From the NCBI GenBank assembly GCA_965116345.1, contig OZ220680.1, positions 2,914,001 through 2,978,000 on the forward strand: a stretch of DNA of 64,000 bases, written 5' to 3'. Shown piece by piece: positions 9,701 through 18,270 of this stretch (its first letter is position 1; each line of letters opens with the position of its first letter). The translations under genes were made by a program, and so were the position numbers. This DNA is from VXYL01 sp965116345 (GTDB lineage Bacteria; Pseudomonadota; Gammaproteobacteria; Pseudomonadales; Azotimanducaceae). The notes beneath the pieces are model-generated. The model did not search any database. It was not told the origin of the DNA and was given only the letters and a program-made list of their open reading frames with translations.

Positions 9701-12196
9701 GTCTCGGTGCTGGCTGTCCGCGGTCGAACGGGCCCGGCCGAACCGAAGGGCGAGGCACGTGTGGATCCCGACGCACCGGACTACCGTCACGACACCGTGG
9801 AACTCGCCGTGGACTGGGACAGCCACGCCTTGGCCGTGCGCGTGGAGCCTGATCGGGAGTCGTATCGGGTGCGCGACCGCGCGACGGTTCGCGTGACCGT
9901 CGAAGGTCCGGACGGCGCGCCGCGCCCCGACGCCGAGGTGGCCCTGATCGCCGTCGACGAAGCCCTGCTGGACCTGAGGCCGAATCCCACTTGGAACCTG
10001 CTGGCCGCCATGATGAGAGACCGCTGGACGACGATGGATACCAGGACCAACCTCGACGGCCTGAAGGCGAGTCTGTCCTTCGTCCCGTCCGACCTCGAGG
10101 AAGTGATCGTCACGGGTAGCTACGTCCGACGTGACTCGTTCAGCGTAGTTGACGCCACTGAGGCCCCGGATTCGGTCGATCCGCCGTTGCGTCGGGAGTT
10201 CGAGTCGCTGCTGCTGTGGCGCGGACGCTTGTCGACGGGTTCGGCAGGCACGGCCGTGGTCGACATCCTGCTCAACGACCTGCTGACGTCGTTCCGCATC
10301 GTCGCCGTGGCGACGGCCGGGGAGGATCTGTTCGGCACCGGCGAGGCGACGATCCGCACCACCCAGGATCTCGTCCTGCACGCGGGTCTGCCGGCGACGG
10401 TGCGTGAGGGCGACCGCTTCGACGCGGTGTTCACCGTGCGCAACGCATCGGACAGGACGCGCCGGGTCAGCGTCGTCGCCGAGGCCGACGAACTCGGAGA
10501 GTTGTCAGAGAAGCGACTAAGGCTCGGACCCGGTCGGTCCGGCGAAGTGAGTTGGCCGGTCACCGTGCCGTTGGGTGCCGAGGCGATGGCTTGGCAGGTC
10601 ACCGCGTCGTCGAGAGCAGCCACCGACCGCCTGGCCGCCCGGCAGACAGTCGAGCCGGTGGTGCCGGTTCGCGTCCAGCAGGCGACCCTGGCGCACCTGT
10701 CGAAGCCGCAGGAGTTCCCGGTGGCGCCGCCCGCGAACGCGCTGCCCGGACGGGGCGGCGTGCGCGTGTCGCTGGCGCGGAGTCTGCTCGGTGGCCTGGA
10801 GACTGTGCGCGAAGCGATGTCCCGCTATCGCTTCACCTGCATCGAACAGAGGGTCTCGGTGGCGGTCGCTCTCGACGATGCCGAACGCTGGGCGGCGGCA
10901 ATGGTCGCGGCGGAAGCGGCCGTCGACCCTGCCACCGGGCTGGTGCGGTTCTTTCCCAGTGACCGCCTGGACGGCTCGCCGACGCTCACCGCCTACGTGC
11001 TGACCATGGCCGACGCCGCCGGCAAGGTCGTCCCGCGAGAACTGCGGGCATCCATGATCGACGGTCTGCGGGAGTTCGTCGAAGGCCGCATCGTGTTCCG
11101 AAGCCCGTTCCCGACGGCGGACGGCCAGTTGCGCCGTCTCACCGCGATGGCCGCCCTCGCGCGTCACGGCGAACTCCGTCGGGCGATCGTCGACCCATTG
11201 GACCTGGACGTGGAACGGCTACCCACCTCCGGGCTGCTCGACTGGATCGACATTCTCGCCCGCGTCGAGGTCGACGCTGGGGAACTTCGCCGGGCGAAGG
11301 CGATCCTGCGCTCGCGCCTGAACATGCAGGGCACCACCATGCGCTTCTCGACGGAAAATCGCGACGGGCTCTGGTGGCTGATGGTGGCCACCGACGGCAA
11401 CGCCGCCCGCGCCATCCTCTCGGTGCTCGGCGATCCCGAATGGCACACCGACGCGCCACGCATGGTCCGCGGGCTGTTCGGACGTCAGCAACGGGGCCGG
11501 TGGCAGACCACGGTGGCCAACGCCTGGGGCGCGGTCGCCGCCCGGGAGTTCGCGGCGGTCTTCGAGGCGGATCCGGTGAAGGGTAGCAGCGTCGTGAGCC
11601 TGGGCCAGGCGCAACACCGGGTGGTGTGGCCGGATTCCACGGCGGACGCGGAGTCGCCCGCGCCAGTGGATGTCCCTTGGGCTTCGACGGGCAAATTGAC
11701 GCTCGACCACGAGGGAACCGGAACACCCTGGGGCCTCGTGCAGTTGCGCGCCGCCGTTCCCCGTACGGAGCCGATCGGAGCCGGCTACCACGTGGTTCGT
11801 CGTGTCGAACCGGTGAGCCGCGAGAGCTCGGAAATCTGGCAGCGCGGCGATGTCGCGCGGATCGAGCTGACCATCACGGCCGACGCCGACATGACCTGGG
11901 TGGTGGTGGAGGATCCGATTCCGCCTGGTGCGGTGATCCTGGGCAGCGGGCTGGGGGGCGACTCGGCCCTGCTGTCACAAGGCAGTTGGGGTGATCGCTG
12001 GCCCGTGTTCGTCGAGCGAGACTTCACCAACTACCGGGCGTACTTCCGCTACGTGCCGAAGGGGACGTTCACCGTCGGCTACAGCGTCCGCTACAACACC
12101 ACGGGCGACTTTCACCTGCCGCCTGCGCGGGTCGAGGCCATGTACGTGCCGGAGATGTTCGCCGAGGAACCGGTGGCTCCCGTATCGATCGAGTAG
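6731..12196 (+). CDS. Alpha-2-macroglobulin family lipoprotein (YfhM-like)
   Basis: An 1821-residue periplasmic protease trap of the bacterial alpha-2-macroglobulin type. The start chosen is the ATG at 6731 with AGGAGG just upstream. The first 25 residues form a signal sequence, and LASC at residues 16-19 is an acceptable lipobox, so it is probably lipid-anchored like E. coli ECAM. MG-type beta domains fill the first two thirds. The thioester motif is intact as TCIEQ, with the reactive Cys at about residue 1370, followed by an alpha/alpha helical domain and a receptor-binding-like C-terminus. The usual partner, penicillin-binding protein 1C, is not adjacent. A region with GSYVRRDSFSVVDATEAP is the variable bait-like area. 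Confidence 0.93.
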   Translation: MNSRDAAIRIVTVVALASCVGLAEAAARIESFSPTGYNKDVRQVAVRFSEPMVALGEPTQESPFAVDCAVPGTGRWLDERRWVYDFDYDVPGSVRCRFTLRDDVWSHAGEAIVGEAEYVFHTGGPAILDHEPGRRWDDIDEHQVFLLALDATPVLDSVREHARCRVVGEESRPVELLQDADRAEVLDALWDNESGLLHGLINSASGHLPAGDREETRALALERIVALRCLGALPNGSDVELIWGAGIAGAGGLATTRADTLSFSVRPEFRAALGCSKTYEDRCLGGIHVAFSGLVRREVVGGIRVVDGDDNVLAGETREDSQIERVDFPAADRMGVVYRAELLVPFADIDGRALANAAGFPQSVRLGRPPPTASFGSQLLVVESGADATVPVLLQSVTGSIAGRRLRVTGDRQMARWLRRFDDAHRSRDRSLPGSPWTRPVLGNQGRSFEWPIPETEASSLVAGMPLVEPGLHVFEVRLPSADGLPKRHVAGLAMPTDLGVHFHRGAESSLVWVTGLSSGVPVADADVRIINGCTGSRVARETTDAHGLARFSMALPDTACRGSFRYLASVRKNGDLAVVTSGGWLQDRNVLVHTILDRSLFQPGETVSMKVVVRRRTSGGLVIPEDLPAKVPATIRHWGTGEEYEQTLEFQTNASATVSFQLPKSAPLGDYSLVVDGERHQSGSFRVERFKVGAMRATVGGPEEPLVNPRSVPVSVSVEHLTGGAAVALPVTIRTELRGSGYWPSRLPLESHTLDVVLDAAGQARVDVPVSDVDGESGLYVELDYRDANGLVKTARNTFELWPAAVALHIDANKAAERKWVVVQARRPDDGGATGMVVEAKVYAARTRENRRLPGGFRGMYYRTESPLLTSCVGTTDTDGAMICEVPDELPNHVFIEASTRDAEGNLVNTSASLSFWWDSDSPLLEVDADRKFAVGETVPIRVNLPFSDATALVTVQREGVLEAFVEHLRGPEALVEVPVRRNYAPNVKVSVLAVRGRTGPAEPKGEARVDPDAPDYRHDTVELAVDWDSHALAVRVEPDRESYRVRDRATVRVTVEGPDGAPRPDAEVALIAVDEALLDLRPNPTWNLLAAMMRDRWTTMDTRTNLDGLKASLSFVPSDLEEVIVTGSYVRRDSFSVVDATEAPDSVDPPLRREFESLLLWRGRLSTGSAGTAVVDILLNDLLTSFRIVAVATAGEDLFGTGEATIRTTQDLVLHAGLPATVREGDRFDAVFTVRNASDRTRRVSVVAEADELGELSEKRLRLGPGRSGEVSWPVTVPLGAEAMAWQVTASSRAATDRLAARQTVEPVVPVRVQQATLAHLSKPQEFPVAPPANALPGRGGVRVSLARSLLGGLETVREAMSRYRFTCIEQRVSVAVALDDAERWAAAMVAAEAAVDPATGLVRFFPSDRLDGSPTLTAYVLTMADAAGKVVPRELRASMIDGLREFVEGRIVFRSPFPTADGQLRRLTAMAALARHGELRRAIVDPLDLDVERLPTSGLLDWIDILARVEVDAGELRRAKAILRSRLNMQGTTMRFSTENRDGLWWLMVATDGNAARAILSVLGDPEWHTDAPRMVRGLFGRQQRGRWQTTVANAWGAVAAREFAAVFEADPVKGSSVVSLGQAQHRVVWPDSTADAESPAPVDVPWASTGKLTLDHEGTGTPWGLVQLRAAVPRTEPIGAGYHVVRRVEPVSRESSEIWQRGDVARIELTITADADMTWVVVEDPIPPGAVILGSGLGGDSALLSQGSWGDRWPVFVERDFTNYRAYFRYVPKGTFTVGYSVRYNTTGDFHLPPARVEAMYVPEMFAEEPVAPVSIE

Positions 12197-12221
12197 CGGC
12201 GGCCCCGCGCTCGCCCCGGGG

Positions 12222-12998
12222 TCACCCCGCCCGAGAATGCGGGGCATTGTCGATCGCGCCCTCCGGGCGCGCCGCGCCTGGAGGGCGCGCCTTGGCAGCG
12301 ACCCAGACGTGGACTTCCTCGACGCCTGCACGGCGCAGTGCCTCGGCGGCCGCGCGCACCGTCGCACCGGTGGTGCTGACATCGTCGATGAGCGCCACGC
12401 GCTTCGGCAGGCCCTTGCGCCTGCCGCCCGTGCGGACTGCAAAGGCACCGCGGACGTTGCGCAGCCGGGCGCTGCGCGGCAGGGAGCGTTGCGGGGGATC
12501 GTTGCGGATGCGGACCAGGCGTCCATGGATGTGCGGTAGGCCGAGGCCGCGGGCGATCACCTTGGCGAGCAGTTCGGCCTGGTTGAAGCCGCGGCGCCGC
12601 TGACGCCTGCGTGCCAGCGGTAGGGGAACCAAGGCCTCCGGCAGGGCGTCATCGCCATAGCGCCTTTGGATCGCGGGGATGAGCAGGCTGCCGAGGACGC
12701 GGGCCTCGCGCAGACCGTTGCCGGACTTGAGGCCCTCGATAACGCGGCGCAGCGGCGGCGAGTAGGCGAACGGCGCCAGGGTCAGCGTCCACGGCGGCGG
12801 GTTGACGAGGCAGGTACCGCAGATCGCAGCGGGGGAAGCATCGCCTGCGGGGGCGGGCCCCCCGCACACTGGACAGGTCGGGTCGTTGGTCTCGAATGCG
12901 GCTTCGCAGTCGGGACACAGATCGATGGCGCGGTGCGATCGCCGCAGGCACAGTGAGCAGATTCCCGGATAGACGGTTGCCAGCGGATCCATCGCCAT
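12222..12998 (-). CDS. comF: ComF family phosphoribosyltransferase-like protein
   Basis: A 258-residue ComF protein linked in other bacteria to DNA uptake and competence. The N-terminal zinc-finger-like cysteines are CSLC, CPDC, CPVCGG and CGTC (residues about 14-75). The C-terminal phosphoribosyltransferase domain carries the PRPP loop VALIDDVSTTGATVRAAAEA. The start is ATG 12998, with ATG 12992 two codons later equally possible. It lies 7 bp after the envC stop codon on the same strand, so it is probably part of the gpmI-envC-comF transcript. Confidence 0.9.
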   Translation of the reverse strand: MAMDPLATVYPGICSLCLRRSHRAIDLCPDCEAAFETNDPTCPVCGGPAPAGDASPAAICGTCLVNPPPWTLTLAPFAYSPPLRRVIEGLKSGNGLREARVLGSLLIPAIQRRYGDDALPEALVPLPLARRRQRRRGFNQAELLAKVIARGLGLPHIHGRLVRIRNDPPQRSLPRSARLRNVRGAFAVRTGGRRKGLPKRVALIDDVSTTGATVRAAAEALRRAGVEEVHVWVAAKARPPGAARPEGAIDNAPHSRAG

Positions 12999-13005
12999 TG
13001 CCTGA

Positions 13006-14154
13006 CTACTGGCGCGCCAGCCACGCCAACGGATCGGTCGGCTTGCCGCGTTCGCGAATCTCGAAGTACAGGCCGACCGCGCTGTGGCCTCCGCTTTGGC
13101 CGACGGAAGCGATGGCTTCGCCGCGTTCCACCCAGTCGCCGAGACGCACGTAGAGCGAGTCCGCGGCGCCGTAGAGCGACATGCGCTCGTCCCCGTGGTC
13201 GACGATGGCGAGCAGCCCGAAGCCGCGAAGCCAGTCGGCGAACGCCACCCGCCCGGGGGCGATGGAGCGAACCTCGGTGCCGGTCGGCGCACGGAAGTAG
13301 ACACCCTGCCAGCGGGTTCGATGCGTACGGGCGTCGCCGAAACTGTGCTCGACCTGACCCTCCACCGGCCATGGCAGATCGCCACGGGTTCCGATACCGA
13401 CCCTTCGACCCACGCGATTTGAGTCCCGTTCCAGTTTGGCAAGCAGCGAACCGAGGCGCTCCCGGCTCGCGGCCAGCAGTTCGTGTTCGCGGCTCTTCAC
13501 GTCTACGTCCGATTGCAGGTCGGCGATCAACCGACCGCGTGCCGTGCGTTCATCCGCCAGGGTTTGGCGCTCGTCCAGCAGGGATTCCCGCAGGGACTCG
13601 AGCTGGTGCTGCTGGTTACCCAACTCCCTTTCGGTCCGCCTGATCCTCTCGGCGGTGTCTCGGAGTTCGTTGATGACTTCGCCCCGGGACTCTGCGAAGC
13701 GGGCGTGGTGGCGCGCAAGGCGCTCCAGGGCGGACGGGTCCTCCTGGTTCAGCCAAACCTTCAGTGGATCGCGTTGCGAGAATCGCCACGCATCCCTGAG
13801 GTGCGCGGCGACGTGCTGCTGCTGTTCGCGGCGTGCCACGTCCAGACGTTCCCGCTCAGTGCGAAGCTCCCGCAGCTTGGCTTCGGTGGCGGCGATTCGC
13901 GCATCGAGATCCCGGACTTGGCGGACGTTGTCGGCGATCTTCCGGTCGACGCCGGCGATCTGGCGCTGCCGCTCGGTGAGCCGAGCGTCGGCATCGTCAA
14001 GCCAGGTGTCGAGTGCGTTGAGTCGCTCCACGACCGCGGCGAGTTCGGCCTGCGGGTTTTCGGCAGCGTGAAGGCCAAGCGCTGCCGTCGAGGCAAAGAG
14101 CGCGAGGAGAAGGCCGCGCCAAGGAGGCCTGCAACGCACTGGCGGGCAGGTCAC
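13006..14154 (-). CDS. envC: Murein hydrolase activator EnvC
   Basis: A 382-residue periplasmic protein that activates septal amidases. It has a signal peptide (cleavage near LGLHAAENP), then a long coiled coil (about residues 35-250, rich in E, R, Q and L), then a LytM/M23 domain. The LytM domain is degenerate: the metal-binding HxxxD and HxH motifs are not present (HRTRWQGVYF and LYFEIR stand in their places), as expected for an activator rather than an enzyme. The GTG at 14154 forms a GTGA overlap with the gpmI stop. The gpmI-envC order is conserved in gammaproteobacteria. Confidence 0.9.
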   Translation of the reverse strand: MTCPPVRCRPPWRGLLLALFASTAALGLHAAENPQAELAAVVERLNALDTWLDDADARLTERQRQIAGVDRKIADNVRQVRDLDARIAATEAKLRELRTERERLDVARREQQQHVAAHLRDAWRFSQRDPLKVWLNQEDPSALERLARHHARFAESRGEVINELRDTAERIRRTERELGNQQHQLESLRESLLDERQTLADERTARGRLIADLQSDVDVKSREHELLAASRERLGSLLAKLERDSNRVGRRVGIGTRGDLPWPVEGQVEHSFGDARTHRTRWQGVYFRAPTGTEVRSIAPGRVAFADWLRGFGLLAIVDHGDERMSLYGAADSLYVRLGDWVERGEAIASVGQSGGHSAVGLYFEIRERGKPTDPLAWLARQ

Positions 14155-15716
14155 GGGTTGGCGGCAAGCGCGGGCGCTCGCACGTCCAGCAGTGATTCGG
14201 CAGTCATTTCGGCTGGCTGGGGAAGTCCCATCAGTGCCAGCAGGGTCGGCGCGACATTGGACAGCGTCCCGGTTCGAGCCGCGAAGCGGATATCCAAAGG
14301 TCCGGCGTAGACGAGAGGGACCTCGGCGGACGTATGCGCCGTGTGGGGTTGTTTCGCGTCGTGGTCGACCAGGCGTTCGACGTTGCCGTGGTCCGACGTG
14401 ATGAGGCATTGCGAACGTGTCCTCCCAAGGGCCTCGATGATCCGCCCGAGGCAGGTGTCGATTGTCTCCACGGCACGCACGGCCGCGTCGAACACCCCCG
14501 TATGGCCGACCATGTCGCCGTTGGCGTAGTTGCAGACGATGGCGTCGTAGCGGCGCGCGTCGATGGCGTCCACCAACCGGTCGGTGACCTCTGCCGCGCT
14601 CATGGCGGGCGCCAGGTCGTAGGTTGCGACCTTGGGCGAGGGCACCAGGACGCGGTCCTCGCCGACGAACGCTGCTTCCCGTCCACCGGAAAAGAAATAC
14701 GTGACGTGGGCGTATTTCTCGGTCTCGGCGATGCGCAGCTGGGTCTTGCCGGAGTCCGCCAGGCACTCGCCGAACGTCGTGTTCAGGTGCTCGGGCGGGA
14801 AGGCTGGGATGGCGGCCATGTTGTCGGCGTAGCTGGTGAGGGTCACGTACGTGGCGAGGTCCGCGCGGCCCCGGCGTTCGAAGCCGTCGAATTCGTCTGC
14901 CGTGAATGCCTGGGTCAGCTGACGCGCTCGGTCCGCCCGGAAGTTCATGAACACGACCGCATCGCCGTCCGCGATCGTTGCGGTGCCGTGCGAGAAGGCG
15001 CCGTGCGATTGGATGGCCGTCGGCTGAACGAACTCGTCGCTCTCTCCCCTGGCGTAGGCGGCCTCGAGGGCCGCTTGGGGTGTGGTGAAGCGGAATGTCG
15101 TCTCGCCGTGCCGGAGCAGGTTGTAGGCGCGTTCGGTGCGCTCCCAGCGTGCGTCCCGATCCATGGCGTAGTAGCGGCCGGTGATCGAGGCGATGGTCCC
15201 GGGGAATCGCTGTTCGAACCGCGTGAGCGAAGAAAGTGCACTCTTCGGGGGCACGTCGCGACCATCGAGAAACGCGTGAAAACGTACCCGGGCACCCTGG
15301 CCTACCGCGAGGGCGACCAGGGCGTGCAGGTGGTCCTCGTGGCTGTGGACGCCACCCGGGGACAGCAGCCCCATGACATGCAGCGCGCTGTCGTGCCTGT
15401 CGGCGGCGGCGATGGCACCGTTCAGGGCTTCGTTGACCGCGAATTCGCCGCGCTCGACGGCCCGGTCGATGCGAGTCAGGTCCTGGTAGACGACCCGGCC
15501 GGCGCCGAGGTTCATGTGTCCCACCTCGGAGTTGCCCATCTGGCCGCGGGGTAGCCCGACGCTGGTTCCGGAAGCGTCCAGCCGGGTCTTCCTTGGGCTC
15601 CCCCACAGCCGGTCCCAATGCGGTGTACGCGCCGCGTGGATGGCGTTGTCGTCGGCCTCGTCGCGGAGCCCCCAGCCATCGAGCACGACCAGAAGGGTGG
15701 TTGGCGGCGTTGTCAT
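14151..15716 (-). CDS. gpmI: 2,3-bisphosphoglycerate-independent phosphoglycerate mutase
   Basis: A 521-residue glycolytic enzyme interconverting 3- and 2-phosphoglycerate through a phosphoserine intermediate, with two Mn ions. It begins with TTLLVVLDGWGLRDEADDNA (metal Asp in DGWG). The catalytic serine is S63 in MGNSEVGHMNLG. Later metal ligands fall in CNYANGDMVGHTG and SDHGNVE. The ATG at 15716 fits the family N-terminus; the frame continuing upstream is a shadow of the divergent rhodanese and secB genes. It leads the operon with envC and comF. Confidence 0.95.
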   Translation of the reverse strand: MTTPPTTLLVVLDGWGLRDEADDNAIHAARTPHWDRLWGSPRKTRLDASGTSVGLPRGQMGNSEVGHMNLGAGRVVYQDLTRIDRAVERGEFAVNEALNGAIAAADRHDSALHVMGLLSPGGVHSHEDHLHALVALAVGQGARVRFHAFLDGRDVPPKSALSSLTRFEQRFPGTIASITGRYYAMDRDARWERTERAYNLLRHGETTFRFTTPQAALEAAYARGESDEFVQPTAIQSHGAFSHGTATIADGDAVVFMNFRADRARQLTQAFTADEFDGFERRGRADLATYVTLTSYADNMAAIPAFPPEHLNTTFGECLADSGKTQLRIAETEKYAHVTYFFSGGREAAFVGEDRVLVPSPKVATYDLAPAMSAAEVTDRLVDAIDARRYDAIVCNYANGDMVGHTGVFDAAVRAVETIDTCLGRIIEALGRTRSQCLITSDHGNVERLVDHDAKQPHTAHTSAEVPLVYAGPLDIRFAARTGTLSNVAPTLLALMGLPQPAEMTAESLLDVRAPALAANP

Positions 15717-15815
15717 CGATCGCGTCCGTGCAGCGCGGTTTGCGCGACGTGATTTTAGCGGAGCCGACCCTATAATGCCCAAGCCCGTCGGTCCGGGGGC
15801 GCGCTTAGGAAACGG

Positions 15816-16232
15816 ATGGAACAGCTCTTCGAATTCATCGGCAACCACCCGATCCTGGTAGGTGCCTTTTTCCTCACTTTCGCGCTCTTCGTGCGCAACG
15901 AAGTGGTCCGCGGTGGGCGCGCGGTTTCGCCCCAGGAGCTGGTCAATCTGGTGAACCGGGACGGCGCCGTCGTCATCGACGTGCGCGATGCCAAGGAGTT
16001 CGCCGTGGGCCATATCGTCGATGCGGTTAACGTTCCCCACACCGCACTCGGTACGCGCGTCGGCGAATTGGAGAAGTACAAGACCAAGCCCGTCGTCGTC
16101 GCCTGCAAGATGGGGCAGCACGCCGGTCCCGCGGGCACGGTGCTGCGCAAGGCAGGATTCGAGAATGTCGCTCGCCTCAAGGGGGGCGTTACCGGGTGGA
16201 TCAACGACAACCTGCCCGTGGTCAAAGGGTGA
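15816..16232 (+). CDS. Membrane-anchored rhodanese-like protein (YibN-like)
   Basis: A 138-residue protein with an N-terminal membrane anchor (ILVGAFFLTFALFV, residues 13-26) and one rhodanese domain. The active-site loop is ACKMGQHAGPAG with the catalytic Cys at about residue 97, so persulfide chemistry is possible. It sits just before secB and divergent from gpmI, the position of yibN in E. coli; the glutaredoxin gene grxC that usually lies between is missing here. Confidence 0.9.
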   Translation: MEQLFEFIGNHPILVGAFFLTFALFVRNEVVRGGRAVSPQELVNLVNRDGAVVIDVRDAKEFAVGHIVDAVNVPHTALGTRVGELEKYKTKPVVVACKMGQHAGPAGTVLRKAGFENVARLKGGVTGWINDNLPVVKG

Positions 16233-16238
16233 TTGACA

Positions 16239-16718
16239 ATGGCTGAGACCGACGGACCGCAGCTCGCCATCGAGCGAATCTACCTGCGTGACGCGTCCTT
16301 CGAGTCGCCCCGGGCGCCCGGGGTGTTCGACGGCACGTGGAATCCGCAGATGCAGGTGGACATCAACACCCGCAGCAACCGCCTGGACGAGGTCCGACAC
16401 GAGGTCGTGCTGACCCTGACCCTGAAGGCGAGGGTGGAGGACGACGTGTCGATGATCGTCGAATTGCAGCAGGCGGGCGTGTTCCGTCTGCAGGGGATGG
16501 ACGACGGGATCCGCCAGCAGGCGCTGGCCGTGACCTGTCCGAACATCCTGTTTCCCTACGCCCGGGAGGCGATCGACGCGTTGGTCACCAAGGGCGCGTT
16601 CCCGGCGGTCATGCTGGCGCCGATTAGCTTCGAGGCGTTGTTCGCTGAGGCGATGCGACGGCGCGAGGCGGAAGGCGGCGGCGAAGGTGTCATTGCCGAC
16701 GACCGGAGCGTCAACTAA
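16239..16718 (+). CDS. secB: Protein-export chaperone SecB
   Basis: A 159-residue cytosolic chaperone that keeps preproteins unfolded and passes them to SecA. Family features are LAIERIYLRDASFESP at the start, the W-N-P-Q motif near residue 37, and AVTCPNILFPYAREAIDALV near residue 95, ending in an acidic, Glu-rich tail. The ATG at 16239 lies 6 bp after the rhodanese stop; a TTG two codons earlier is less likely. gpsA, which often follows secB, is not present. Confidence 0.95.
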   Translation: MAETDGPQLAIERIYLRDASFESPRAPGVFDGTWNPQMQVDINTRSNRLDEVRHEVVLTLTLKARVEDDVSMIVELQQAGVFRLQGMDDGIRQQALAVTCPNILFPYAREAIDALVTKGAFPAVMLAPISFEALFAEAMRRREAEGGGEGVIADDRSVN

Positions 16719-16842
16719 GCGACCGGGACCGTCCCGACGCTTCGCTTCGCGCGGGCGGGCATTGGCAACGAGTCGGCACGGCCCGCGCGTCGTCTGTCGA
16801 TGACCGACGCGTCGACCGGCCTCGACGCATCCGGGCGGTCCT

Positions 16843-18270
16843 TCAACTGACGTCGATTCCTAGTTCCGCCAGCTTGCGCGTCAGCGTGTTTCGGCCCCAG
16901 CCCAGGAGGTTCGCGGCATCGCGCTTGCGGCCCCCGGTCTTCTCCAGGGCGACCCGGATCATGGTCTCTTCGAACGTTGGCGTGGCTTCATCCAAGAGAC
17001 CGGTGCCGCCCTGCTGCAGCCGGTCGCGGGCCCAGGTCGCCAGCGAGGACTGCCAGTCGCCGAGTTCGCTGTTGCCTTCGGATGCGTGCAGTTCGGCGGG
17101 CAGGTCGTTGAGGTGGATCTCGCGTCCGGGCGCCATCACGGTCAGCCAGTTGCAGGTGTTCTCGAGCTGGCGGACGTTACCCGGCCACTCCAGCGTCTGC
17201 AGGTACGCCAGCGTCTCGTCGCGCAGCACCTTGCGTTCGCCGCCGAGGTCATGGGCGGCCTTGGCGAGGAAGTGTTCCGCCAACACCGGGATGTCCGAAC
17301 GCCGCTCCGCGAGGGTCGGAATATGCACACGGATGACGTTCAGCCGGTGATAGAGGTCCTCGCGGAACGTGCCGTTGGCGACCAGCGCGCGCAGATCGCG
17401 GTGGGTGGCGGTGATGATGCGCACGTCCACCTTGACGCTGGTCCGTCCTCCGACGCGGAAGAACTCGCCCTCAGCGAGGACGCGTAGGAGCCGGGTCTGT
17501 GCGTCCGCCGGCATGTCGCCGATCTCGTCCAGGAAGAGCGTGCCCCCGTTGGCCTGCTCGAAGCGGCCGATGCGCTGGTCCTTGGCCCCGGTGAACGCGC
17601 CGCGTTCGTGGCCGAATAGCTCCGATTCGATGAGTTCGCTGGGGATCGCGGCCATGTTCAGCGCGACCAGGGCGTTGACCGCCCGAGGGCTGTGGCGGTG
17701 TAGGGCGCGGACGACCAGTTCCTTGCCGGTGCCTGAGGCCCCTTCGATCATCACCGTGATGTTGGACTGCGCGAGGCGCCCGATGGCGCGGAACACCTCC
17801 TGCATCGCAGGCGCCTTGCCGATGATCTCGGTGTCTTCGGCCATCGGGTCCGGCTCGGCGATGCCGACTTGCTCGCGCCTGATCAGGACCGCGCGCGAGA
17901 CCGTGGCGAGGGCTTCGTCTACGTCGAAGGGTTTCGGCAGGTATTCGAATGCTCCCGCCTGGTAGGAACTCACGGCGCTGTCGAGGTCGGAGTGCGCGGT
18001 CATGATGATCACGGGCACGTCGGGATGGCGGTCGGACAGGATCGACAGCAGTTCGAGGCCGTCGCGGTCCGGCATTCGGATGTCCGAGATCACCGCGTCC
18101 GGCGTCTCGTACTCGATGCGTTCGAGGAGGTCGTCGGCGCAGTGGAAGGACTCGGTGCCGTAGCCCGCTTGGGATAGCGCGCGCTCGAGCACCCAGCGGA
18201 TGGAACCGTCGTCGTCGACGATCCAGACGCGTTCCCCTGCCGGTTGTTCGGCAAGGTGCTCAGTGGTCAT
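16843..18270 (-). CDS. ntrC: Nitrogen regulation response regulator NtrC
   Basis: A 475-residue sigma-54 activator. The receiver domain is at residues 1-125 (VWIVDDDGSIRWVLERAL; phospho-Asp in DAVISDIRMPDRDG). The AAA+ domain has Walker A GASGTGKE, the sigma-54 contact loop GAFTGA and FLDEIGD. A Fis-type helix-turn-helix ends the protein (GGRKRDAANLLGWGRNTLTRKLAELG). The ATG at 18270 overlaps ntrB by 11 nt. Together with NtrB it would switch on nitrogen-scavenging genes, possibly including the Amt gene in this window. Confidence 0.95.
   Translation of the reverse strand: MTTEHLAEQPAGERVWIVDDDGSIRWVLERALSQAGYGTESFHCADDLLERIEYETPDAVISDIRMPDRDGLELLSILSDRHPDVPVIIMTAHSDLDSAVSSYQAGAFEYLPKPFDVDEALATVSRAVLIRREQVGIAEPDPMAEDTEIIGKAPAMQEVFRAIGRLAQSNITVMIEGASGTGKELVVRALHRHSPRAVNALVALNMAAIPSELIESELFGHERGAFTGAKDQRIGRFEQANGGTLFLDEIGDMPADAQTRLLRVLAEGEFFRVGGRTSVKVDVRIITATHRDLRALVANGTFREDLYHRLNVIRVHIPTLAERRSDIPVLAEHFLAKAAHDLGGERKVLRDETLAYLQTLEWPGNVRQLENTCNWLTVMAPGREIHLNDLPAELHASEGNSELGDWQSSLATWARDRLQQGGTGLLDEATPTFEETMIRVALEKTGGRKRDAANLLGWGRNTLTRKLAELGIDVS

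Noticed and set aside
8717..10381. A 554-codon open frame antisense to the alpha-2-macroglobulin gene
   Set aside because: It mirrors the third-position GC pattern of the real gene and shows no family motif; a shadow frame.
13006..15618. An 870-codon frame that could look like one giant protein
   Set aside because: Only the last 382 codons (EnvC) make sense; the upstream part is a shadow of gpmI.
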